Of a DNA stretch of 6,409 bases, positions 1 through 5,170 are shown in pieces. The notes under the pieces are model-generated. The model saw only the letters and a program-made list of their open reading frames with translations, was not told the DNA's origin and searched no databases. A program made the position numbers and the translations under genes. The stretch is from Bacillota bacterium. GTDB lineage: Bacteria; Bacillota_I; Bacilli_A; RFN20; CAG-826. How positions within the stretch are numbered: position 1 is the first letter of the stretch; every line of letters begins with the position of its first letter. The DNA lies in NCBI GenBank assembly GCA_003501485.1, contig DNPJ01000085.1:1-6409 (forward strand). Reading direction: 5' to 3'.

Positions 1-93
1 CAAAAAATTGAAACACTTATATCCATTGCTAACAATAATGGTGGTTCGGATAATATAGGAATATCTTACTGGGAGGCGATTGACAATGATTAA
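1..93 (+). CDS. prpC: PP2C-family Ser/Thr protein phosphatase, C-terminal fragment (PrpC/Stp)
   Basis: Only the last 30 codons are present; the gene begins before the window and ends at a TAA. The fragment contains GGSDNI, which matches the final conserved PP2C motif (GGxDN), whose Asp is a metal ligand in this family, followed by a short hydrophobic strand (IGISYW) and the C-terminus. Such phosphatases remove phosphate from targets of the partner Hanks-type kinase and from the kinase itself. The next gene is exactly such a kinase, and its ATG lies inside the last codons of this gene (8-nt overlap). That pairing matches the prpC-prkC arrangement of Firmicutes. The catalytic N-terminal motifs are off the window, so whether the enzyme is intact cannot be judged. 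The identification rests on one motif plus context. Confidence 0.85.
   Translation, partial: QKIETLISIANNNGGSDNIGISYWEAIDND
71..76 (+). promoter_or_regulatory. Ribosome binding site that decides the kinase start
   Basis: GGGAGG lies 9 nt before ATG 86 but only 3 nt before the in-frame TTG at 80. The spacing favours the ATG, giving 292 rather than 294 residues. The site is inside the end of the phosphatase gene, so translation of the two is probably coupled. Confidence 0.75.
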
Positions 94-964
94 AATTGGT
101 GAACGCATCGATAATCGTTATCGCATTACCGGTAGACTTGGAACAGGTGGAATGGCAGAGGTTTTTGAGGCAACAGATATAATCGCACATAAAATTGTTG
201 CAATTAAAGTCATGAGAGAAGAACTTCTCGATGACAGTCAAAATGTTCTTCGCTTTGAAAGAGAAGCTACTGCTTGCGCTGCGATGAATCATCCAAATAT
301 TATTCATGTTTTTTCTAGAGGAGAAGTTGATTCTAGGCCATATATGGTTTACGAATATATCAAAGGACAAACTTTGCATGAAAAACTTGAATTTTTAACT
401 CAATTGACAGTCTATGAATCATGTCAAATAATGATTCAACTTCTTGACGCAGTAAGTTACATTCATAAACACGGAATTATTCACCGCGATATTAAACCTC
501 AAAATATTTTTTATTTAGCAGATGGAACAGTTAAATTAGCTGATTTTGGAATCGCTGTTGATGCTAATTTGGATGAAACAAAGACAGAAAAAGGCATTCT
601 TGGTTCAGTGTTTTATTTAGCGCCAGAAATATGTGCTGGTAAAGCACCCACCATACAAAGCGATATCTATTCTCTAGGTGTAACTTTTTTTGAACTTATC
701 ACTGGTAGACTTCCTTTTGAAGAAGCTCACGCAGTTGATGTGGCAGTGGCCCATGTAAGAAAACCTTTTCCTAGCACAACAAAATATACCCCAAGTGTTC
801 CAAAAGAAATTGATAAGATTATTTTGAAAGCTTGCAAGAAAAATCCAAAAGAAAGATATAAAAGCGCTGACGAAATGCTTGCGGCCGTGAAATCCGCAAT
901 GGATAATAAAGATAACTTTAAGGAAAAGAAATCTATTTTAAAGAGGATATTTGGTTTTAAATAA
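86..964 (+). CDS. prkC: Hanks-type Ser/Thr protein kinase, short soluble form (PrkC-like, no TM or PASTA)
   Basis: A 292-residue eukaryotic-type kinase with every catalytic element: glycine loop LGTGGMAEV (18-26), ATP lysine in VAIK (K41), helix-C Glu (about E60), catalytic loop HRDIKPQN (133-140), DFG (153-155), APE (179-181) and DIYSLG (193-198). Activation-loop threonines T165 and T167 are likely autophosphorylation sites. It should phosphorylate Ser/Thr of cellular proteins, opposed by the phosphatase just upstream. PrkC-type kinases of walled Firmicutes continue into a transmembrane helix and extracellular PASTA repeats. Here the protein stops about 20 residues after the kinase fold, in a basic tail (KKSILKRIFGFK) that might touch the membrane surface. 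I start at ATG 86, because GGGAGG at 71-76 sits 9 nt upstream. An in-frame TTG at 80 would be only 3 nt from that site. The stop overlaps the rsgA ATG by one base. Kinase family is certain; the symbol is by gene order. Confidence 0.93.
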   Translation: MIKIGERIDNRYRITGRLGTGGMAEVFEATDIIAHKIVAIKVMREELLDDSQNVLRFEREATACAAMNHPNIIHVFSRGEVDSRPYMVYEYIKGQTLHEKLEFLTQLTVYESCQIMIQLLDAVSYIHKHGIIHRDIKPQNIFYLADGTVKLADFGIAVDANLDETKTEKGILGSVFYLAPEICAGKAPTIQSDIYSLGVTFFELITGRLPFEEAHAVDVAVAHVRKPFPSTTKYTPSVPKEIDKIILKACKKNPKERYKSADEMLAAVKSAMDNKDNFKEKKSILKRIFGFK

Positions 965-1827
965 TGGTTGGAAAAATCATTTCAATAATTAATGGGAAAT
1001 ATTTAATTTATTCTGATGGAATAACATACAGTAGTTTTATCAAAGGTATTTTTCGCTATAAAAAAGAACGTTTTTTAGTAGGAGATAATGTTGTTTTTGA
1101 TGATGAAAATTTTGTTATACAAGCAAAACTTGAAAGAAAAAATGAATTAGTTAGACCTTTAGCGTGCAATATTGATCAGATATTCATAGTTATGTCTATG
1201 AAAGAACCTAATTTTTCTAAGCTACTTTTATATAAGTTTATAACCTATATAAATATGAATAATATTCCTGTGAAAGTTATTTTGAGTAAATGCGACTTAT
1301 TAAATGATGACAGTATTATTAATGAACTGATTGGTGAATTAAATAATCTTGGTATAGATGTCTTTTCATTATCAAAAAATAATTGTGATGAAATCGATTT
1401 AATCAAAAAAGAATTAAAAGACAAAACATCTATTTTTATGGGCCAAACAGGAGTTGGAAAATCATCTCTAATTAATTTAATAGATCCACTTTATGATAGA
1501 AAAATAGGTGAGTATAGTACCGCTCTTGGAAGAGGTAAGCACCAAACAAAGGAAGTGATCCTTCTACCTTATAATAACGGTTTTATTGGAGACACTCCTG
1601 GTTTTTCTTCCATTGATCTTAATATATATAAAGAAGATTTATCAACTTATTTTCCAGGATTTAACAAATACTATAACGAGTGTTATTTCTCGAATTGTTT
1701 ACATTTAAATGAAAAAGAATGCATGATTAAAAAGCAAATTGAGAATGGCGTTCTTTCAAAAGATAGTTATACAATATATTTGAAGTTATTAGATGAACTT
1801 CCATACAAAAAAGAGAGGTATAAATAA
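964..1827 (+). CDS. rsgA: Ribosome small-subunit biogenesis GTPase RsgA (YloQ/CpgA/YjeQ)
   Basis: A 287-residue circularly permuted GTPase that acts in late maturation of the 30S subunit. An N-terminal OB-fold-like region (about 1-65) precedes the GTPase domain, whose motifs come in the permuted order typical of RsgA: G4 SKCD (108-111), then G1/P-loop GQTGVGKSS (160-168), switch-like RGKHQT (190-195, T195) and G3 DTPG (210-213). A C-terminal zinc knuckle follows, with C240, C245, H247 and C253. The length is close to the usual 290 or so. The start is ATG 964, overlapping the kinase TAA by one base (TAATG). The nearest purine-rich site (AAGAGGA, 941-947) is 16 nt away, so translation probably depends on coupling with the kinase gene. 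In B. subtilis the homologue is known to be phosphorylated by PrkC, which fits this neighbourhood; that link is not tested here. Confidence 0.97.
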   Translation: MVGKIISIINGKYLIYSDGITYSSFIKGIFRYKKERFLVGDNVVFDDENFVIQAKLERKNELVRPLACNIDQIFIVMSMKEPNFSKLLLYKFITYINMNNIPVKVILSKCDLLNDDSIINELIGELNNLGIDVFSLSKNNCDEIDLIKKELKDKTSIFMGQTGVGKSSLINLIDPLYDRKIGEYSTALGRGKHQTKEVILLPYNNGFIGDTPGFSSIDLNIYKEDLSTYFPGFNKYYNECYFSNCLHLNEKECMIKKQIENGVLSKDSYTIYLKLLDELPYKKERYK

Positions 1828-2481
1828 ATGAAAGATTATGTAGCTCCAAGCCTTTTAGCGGCAAACAAAGAAGATTTACTTAATGAAATTAAAAAAGTTG
1901 AGCAATGCAGTGCTGAATATCTTCATTGGGATATTATGGATGGCATATTTGTTCCAAATACTTCTTTTTCTGTCGATGATGTCAAAAAATTTGCTAAATC
2001 GCACAAAATGGTTAACGATGTTCATATAATGGTTGCTGATCCTAAAGAAGTCTCTAAACAATTTGTTGAAGCAGGGGCTGATTTAATTACATTCCACTAC
2101 GAAGCTGTTGAATGTCCAATATGCGCAGGGAAGATAATTAATTATCTTCACGATAATAATGTGAAAGCAGGCATTTCAATTAAGCCAAAAACAAAAGTCA
2201 AAGAAATTCTTCCTTTGCTTGATAAAGTAGATGTTGTTTTAGTTATGAGTGTTGAACCAGGAAAAGGTGGCCAAAAATTTATGCCAAACGCCCTTAGAAA
2301 AATTCGCAAACTTCGCCATATAATTGATAAAAATGGTTATAATTGCCTTATTGAAGTTGATGGCGGTATTAACGATATTACAGGCCACAAATGCCGTAAG
2401 GCTGGCGCTGATATATTAGTTGCTGGAAGTTATCTTTTTGGACACGATGATATTAAAGAAAGGATCGATTCTTTAAGATGA
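1828..2481 (+). CDS. rpe: Ribulose-phosphate 3-epimerase
   Basis: A 217-residue TIM-barrel enzyme that interconverts ribulose-5-phosphate and xylulose-5-phosphate in the pentose phosphate pathway, in the cytosol. The family residues are in place: S8 in APSLLAAN, H33 and D35 in HWDIMDGIFVPN, H66 and M68 in DVHIMV, the barrel strand ending FHYEA (89-93), D178 in EVDGGI and GS at 200-201 near the phosphate end. Some conserved spots differ: the usual PGFGGQ loop is PGKGGQ (144-149), the usual NP before the alpha-helix is KP (119-120), and there is a CPIC pair (96-99). These make it a somewhat divergent member but do not remove catalytic residues. AGAGAGG (1812-1818) lies 9 nt before the ATG, which directly follows the rsgA stop. 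It ends in TGA, overlapping the next gene by 4 nt (ATGA). A related hexulose-phosphate epimerase such as AlsE is possible but less likely given the conserved gene order. Confidence 0.94.
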   Translation: MKDYVAPSLLAANKEDLLNEIKKVEQCSAEYLHWDIMDGIFVPNTSFSVDDVKKFAKSHKMVNDVHIMVADPKEVSKQFVEAGADLITFHYEAVECPICAGKIINYLHDNNVKAGISIKPKTKVKEILPLLDKVDVVLVMSVEPGKGGQKFMPNALRKIRKLRHIIDKNGYNCLIEVDGGINDITGHKCRKAGADILVAGSYLFGHDDIKERIDSLR

Positions 2482-3146
2482 TTGAGTTTAATATCATTTG
2501 GTTAGTCATATTGATTGTTAATGTGGTTTCATTTGGCTTAATGGTTCTTTTTTCATTTTTAAATGGACGAAAAAAATATGACAATTTCTCATTTGCAAAC
2601 CATTTTCCTTATGAAGCTTTTTCAAATATTACAAAAATATTTTCAATCATTTTCATAATATCTTTATTCGCGACTCTTGGAACAATTCTTCCTTTTGTAG
2701 GTGAATTAAAAAATAATTCGATACTTCCTATAATTATCGTTTTTGTTATAGGCATTACAGGCGTTTTCATGATTGTCACATTTTATTTACCGATGAAATA
2801 TCAACGCGAGCATATAATTGTTTCCACATTTTTAATGGCTGGCTCTTTTCTTTCTATCTCTTTAGCAACAGTTCGATCATTTGTAGCTTATTCAATGCTT
2901 AAAAGATTTAACGAAGGCGGATATCATTTAGCCCTTGCAATAGTGGGTTTATTATTTGTTATTCTCATGGCAATTGTTATATTTAACCCAAAATTAAAAC
3001 AATGGGCTTTGCTTGAAGAGCATGTGAATGGTGATGAAAAATATTATATTAGACCAAAATTCTTCCCATTGGCTTATAGCGAATGGATATCAATATTAGT
3101 AATTCTTATCGCTCAAATTCTGTTTCTAACTTCGTTAATTAATTAA
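2478..3146 (+). CDS. Unrecognised six-helix integral membrane protein
   Basis: I do not recognise this 222-residue protein. Its hydrophobicity suggests six transmembrane helices at about 5-28, 53-75, 82-104, 112-134, 149-169 and 201-220. There is a positively charged loop after helix 1 (GRKKYD, 30-35), another after helix 3 (MKYQREH, 106-112) and a longer polar loop between helices 5 and 6 (170-198) with acidic and aromatic residues. No ATPase, protease or cofactor motif is visible, and there is no cleavable signal peptide. It starts at ATG 2478, overlapping the rpe stop as ATGA. AGAAAGGA (2457-2464) is 13 nt upstream, so coupling to rpe is likely. It is the last gene of the operon, followed by a terminator. 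In Bacillus this position holds thiN; nothing here resembles thiamine pyrophosphokinase. A transporter-like or envelope role is possible but not shown. Confidence 0.85.
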   Translation: MIEFNIIWLVILIVNVVSFGLMVLFSFLNGRKKYDNFSFANHFPYEAFSNITKIFSIIFIISLFATLGTILPFVGELKNNSILPIIIVFVIGITGVFMIVTFYLPMKYQREHIIVSTFLMAGSFLSISLATVRSFVAYSMLKRFNEGGYHLALAIVGLLFVILMAIVIFNPKLKQWALLEEHVNGDEKYYIRPKFFPLAYSEWISILVILIAQILFLTSLIN

Positions 3147-3151
3147 AAAAT

Positions 3152-3175
3152 AAAAGGCTCAATTGAGCCTTTTTT
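3152..3175. terminator. Bidirectional intrinsic terminator between the rpe operon and rpmB
   Basis: A perfect 9-bp stem (AAAAGGCTC at 3152-3160, GAGCCTTTT at 3165-3173) with an AATT loop is followed by a run of six T on the + strand. On the - strand the same stem is followed by TTTT-A-TTTTTT. It lies between two convergent genes, starting 6 nt after the membrane-protein stop and ending 19 nt from the rpmB stop, so one hairpin can end both transcripts. Confidence 0.9.
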
Positions 3176-3193
3176 AAATGTGAGGAATGAAAA

Positions 3194-3382
3194 TTATTTT
3201 GCTTTTTTCATTAATGAACGATGTGCTCTTGCTGTCATGCGAACAGTAACAACTTTGCCATCAATGTTCATTTTATATTTTTGAAGGTTGGCATTCCAAA
3301 CGCGACGTGTAGCAATATTGCTGTGTGAACGTGCATTACCTGTATGGCGACCAACGCCTGTGATTTGACATACTCTTGACAT
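3194..3382 (-). CDS. rpmB: 50S ribosomal protein L28
   Basis: A 62-residue basic protein of normal length for bacterial L28, a structural component of the large ribosomal subunit near the E site. Family features are clear: the N-terminal MSRVCQITG, the GNARSHS turn (15-21), the ATRRVWNANLQ stretch (24-34), a middle strand pair around DGKVVTVRMTARA, and a basic C-terminus. It has a single Cys (C5), so it is the form without a zinc ribbon. The start at 3382 is supported by AGTGAGG on the - strand, ending 8 nt upstream. It is convergent with the rpe operon and shares a terminator with it. A promoter lies in the gap behind it, although read-through from the upstream gene is also possible. L28 next to the prpC-prkC-rsgA-rpe cluster is a known Firmicutes arrangement. 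Confidence 0.97.
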   Translation of the reverse strand: MSRVCQITGVGRHTGNARSHSNIATRRVWNANLQKYKMNIDGKVVTVRMTARAHRSLMKKAK

Positions 3383-3418
3383 ATTTATAACCTCACTTTT
3401 TCTAAAAATGCAAGTTGT

Positions 3419-3447
3419 ATTTTATCATGTGTTTTTGAAGTTGTAAA
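3419..3447 (-). promoter_or_regulatory. Sigma-A-type promoter for rpmB
   Basis: On the - strand TTTACA (3447-3442) and TAAAAT (3424-3419) are separated by exactly 17 nt, and the -10 has a TG one base ahead of it (extended -10, TGATAAAAT). The predicted transcription start is near 3412, giving a leader of about 30 nt containing the rpmB ribosome binding site. The -35 box directly abuts the TAG stop of the upstream gene. Confidence 0.75.
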
Positions 3448-3912
3448 CTAAAGTTTTACGTTAGGAAAACGCATTTTGAATTCTTCTCTCGAAATTAGCC
3501 TTGAATATTCGAGAGCATATTCAAAAATTATTCCTTCTTTATCGAAGGCTAAATATCTTCCTTTTCCATCGTTTTGATAAAATAGAAGCATCTTGTGTTT
3601 TTTTGACCATTCTTCATCAATATAAATAATATCTTTAAAGTAATATTCGTATGTTTTTCCCATTTTGACATGGGTTATTTTATGTTTGTCAACTGTATAA
3701 TATGTTTGAGTTATTGATATCACACAAAAAATGATTGTAGAAATCGCTAGTGCAGGAGTGTAAATATAAAAGCTTTCTTCTAATGGCCAGAAGTTTTTAT
3801 ATTGAAATGATAGATAGAAAATTATTTCGAAAACAAAAAAACAAGCCAAAAATATTAAAATAATTCTAGTTGAAGAAATTTTCAGTTTGTTATCATTTTG
3901 GTTTTTTGACAT
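3448..3912 (-). CDS. Small membrane protein of unknown function, two TM helices and a soluble C-terminal domain
   Basis: I do not recognise this 154-residue protein. It has a short polar, basic N-terminus (1-14), two hydrophobic helices at about 15-36 and 50-70, and a soluble part (71-154) with alternating hydrophobic and polar segments and many Tyr and Lys (for example YYTVDKHKITHVKMGK). That layout, a two-helix hairpin followed by a small beta-rich domain, resembles bacterial PH-like membrane proteins, but this is a guess from pattern only. Both ends of the soluble domain would face the cytoplasm if the basic N-terminus is inside. No other in-frame ATG lies near the N-terminus. No Shine-Dalgarno site is visible before the ATG, and a -10 box sits 6 nt upstream, suggesting a leaderless transcript. 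It is divergent from glgC and followed without a terminator by the rpmB promoter. A real gene is likely from its coherent membrane topology and promoter. Confidence 0.75.
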   Translation of the reverse strand: MSKNQNDNKLKISSTRIILIFLACFFVFEIIFYLSFQYKNFWPLEESFYIYTPALAISTIIFCVISITQTYYTVDKHKITHVKMGKTYEYYFKDIIYIDEEWSKKHKMLLFYQNDGKGRYLAFDKEGIIFEYALEYSRLISREEFKMRFPNVKL

Positions 3913-3918
3913 ACATTA

Positions 3919-3946
3919 ATTATAAACAACTTTAAAATATCATCAA
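3919..3946 (-). promoter_or_regulatory. Predicted promoter of the small membrane protein gene, possibly leaderless
   Basis: On the - strand TTGATG (3946-3941) and a perfect TATAAT (3924-3919) are separated by 16 nt. The -10 ends only 6 nt before the ATG at 3912, so transcription would begin at or next to the start codon. The -35 begins at 3941 on the + strand and its last base overlaps the inverted repeat at 3946-3970. Confidence 0.5.
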
Positions 3947-3970
3947 ATCTATCTTTTAAGATGATAGATT
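3946..3970. repeat. Inverted repeat in the divergent gap, candidate operator
   Basis: AATCTATC (3946-3953) and GATAGATT (3963-3970) are perfect 8-bp inverted arms around a 9-nt spacer. The spacer contributes to a second, smaller palindrome (ATCTT, 3951-3955; AAGAT, 3958-3962). The repeat covers the weak -35 region of the glgC promoter and touches the -35 of the divergent gene. It has no following T-run, so a terminator is unlikely. A protein binding site is an inference. Confidence 0.5.
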
Positions 3971-3983
3971 ATTATGCTAAAAT
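3955..3983 (+). promoter_or_regulatory. Predicted promoter of the glgCDA operon (extended -10, weak -35)
   Basis: TAAAAT (3978-3983) is preceded by TGC, giving the extended -10 TGCTAAAAT. Seventeen nt upstream the -35 position reads TTTAAG (3955-3960), only three of six consensus bases. Transcription would start near 3990 and leave a leader of about 38 nt. The weak -35 inside an inverted repeat is what a regulated promoter would look like. Confidence 0.5.
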
Positions 3984-4015
3984 TATTTAGGAAATAAAAA
4001 TATTTTTTATTTAAT

Positions 4016-4021
4016 AAGGAG
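4016..4021 (+). promoter_or_regulatory. Ribosome binding site of glgC
   Basis: AAGGAG lies 6 nt before ATG 4028 and fixes this start over the in-frame ATG four codons later. Just upstream is an all-A/T inverted repeat (3992-4000 with 4004-4012) in the leader, which could fold weakly but is probably only base composition. Confidence 0.8.
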
Positions 4022-4027
4022 CTAACT

Positions 4028-5170
4028 ATGTCAGAAAAAATGGTTGCTATGATACTAGCTGGAGGAAAAGGCACACGTCTAGAAGCGTTGACAAAGAAAA
4101 TTGCCAAACCTGCAGTTAGTTTTGGAGCGAAATATCGCATCATCGATTTTCCTCTATCAAATTGCGCTAACAGCGGCATTCATAATGTCGGTGTTCTAAT
4201 GCAATACGAATCTGTCTCTTTGGACAGATACATTGGTGATGGCGAAAAATGGGGCCTAAGCGGCACTCGTTCTTCAACAACAACACTAACCCCTCGTCAA
4301 ACTGAAGAAGGGCTATCTTGGTTTAAAGGAACAGCTGATGCAATTTATTGCAATTTAGATTTTCTAGATTCTCTTGATCCAGAAAATGTTTTAATTTTAT
4401 CAGGTGACCATATTTACTGCACAACATATGATGAAATGCTTGAACAGCATTTAGATAATTCTGCTGATTGCACAATAGCGGTTTATCAAGTTCCAATGAA
4501 TGAAGCGAGCAGATTCGGAATTTTAGTGACTGACGAGAAAGGTCAAATTGTAGAATTCCAAGAAAAACCTGCTCATCCAGTTTCAAATTTGGCAAGCATG
4601 GGAATTTATATTTTTAAATATAAAGTGCTTAGAAAATATTTGATAGCAGATGCACAAAATCCTAAATCATCGCATGATTTTGGAAAAGACATAATTCCTA
4701 CTATGCTTAATGATGGAAGAAAAATGATGTCTTATGTCTATAAAGGTTATTGGAAAGATGTTGGTACAATTGCCTCTCTTCATCAAGCTAACATGGATTT
4801 GCTTTTATCGGCGAGCAAAGGTGGACATTTGAGTGATATAACAAATGGCAATCGTATCTATAGTGAAGACACAAATTCACATCCTCAATATATCGGAAGC
4901 AATGCATCAGTAAAAGATTCTCTTATAAATCAAGGCGCCATTATTTTTGGTAATGTAGAACATTCAGTTATTTCAAATGAGGTAATTGTTTACGAAGGTG
5001 CAAAGGTAATTAATTCTGTTTTAATGCCTGGTGTAAAGATCAAAGAAGGAGCAGTTGTTAAAAATGCTGTTTTAGCACCTGATTCAATAGTTGGTCCAAA
5101 CGAAGAAGTATCGGCACCAGATGATCAAGTTATTTTATATTCAAAAAAGGTGGTAAGAAATCATGAGTAG
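4028..5170 (+). CDS. glgC: Glucose-1-phosphate adenylyltransferase, catalytic subunit (ADP-glucose pyrophosphorylase)
   Basis: A 380-residue cytosolic enzyme that makes ADP-glucose and pyrophosphate from ATP and glucose-1-phosphate, the committed step of bacterial glycogen synthesis. The nucleotidyltransferase domain (about 5-260) has the signature MILAGGKGTRL (8-18), KPAVSFGAKYRIIDFPLSNC (27-46), GTADAIYCN (101-109), the metal-binding SGDHIY (125-130, D127), the sugar-phosphate site VEFQEKP (175-181, K180) and YWKDVGT (241-247, D244). A left-handed beta-helix tail (about 285-350) shows hexapeptide-like repeats such as GSNASVKDSLI and GAIIFGNVEHSVI. The length matches the Bacillus-type GlgC. 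It is the first gene of glgC-glgD-glgA and ends in TAG, overlapping the glgD start by 8 nt. The active enzyme is expected to be a hetero-oligomer with GlgD, as known in Bacillus and Geobacillus. Control probably acts at the divergent promoter region. Confidence 0.97.
   Translation: MSEKMVAMILAGGKGTRLEALTKKIAKPAVSFGAKYRIIDFPLSNCANSGIHNVGVLMQYESVSLDRYIGDGEKWGLSGTRSSTTTLTPRQTEEGLSWFKGTADAIYCNLDFLDSLDPENVLILSGDHIYCTTYDEMLEQHLDNSADCTIAVYQVPMNEASRFGILVTDEKGQIVEFQEKPAHPVSNLASMGIYIFKYKVLRKYLIADAQNPKSSHDFGKDIIPTMLNDGRKMMSYVYKGYWKDVGTIASLHQANMDLLLSASKGGHLSDITNGNRIYSEDTNSHPQYIGSNASVKDSLINQGAIIFGNVEHSVISNEVIVYEGAKVINSVLMPGVKIKEGAVVKNAVLAPDSIVGPNEEVSAPDDQVILYSKKVVRNHE

Noticed and set aside
29..379. Open frame of 116 codons on the - strand over the phosphatase/kinase junction
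   Set aside because: It lies antisense to a kinase with complete motifs, has no ribosome site and its Ser/Asn/His/Cys-rich translation looks like a shadow of the coding strand.
86..964. Kinase gene as a frameshifted or truncated pseudogene
   Set aside because: The catalytic core is complete, the stop overlaps the start of an intact rsgA, and no leftover transmembrane or PASTA coding sequence can be fitted downstream.
1876..2061. Short - strand open frame inside rpe
   Set aside because: Antisense to conserved catalytic codons of rpe, with no ribosome site and no recognisable protein features.
3992..4012. A/T-only inverted repeat (AAATAAAAA / TTTTTATTT) in the glgC leader as an attenuator or terminator
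   Set aside because: It has no G:C pairs and a 3-nt loop, so it would be unstable, and such repeats are expected by chance in sequence this A/T-rich.
3949..4179. Open frame of 76 codons on the - strand across the glgC start
   Set aside because: It is antisense to the conserved N-terminal signature of GlgC and runs through the promoter region; nothing supports it.
4323..4595. Open frame of 90 codons on the - strand inside glgC
   Set aside because: Antisense to conserved GlgC codons; low-complexity Leu/Gln translation and no start signal.
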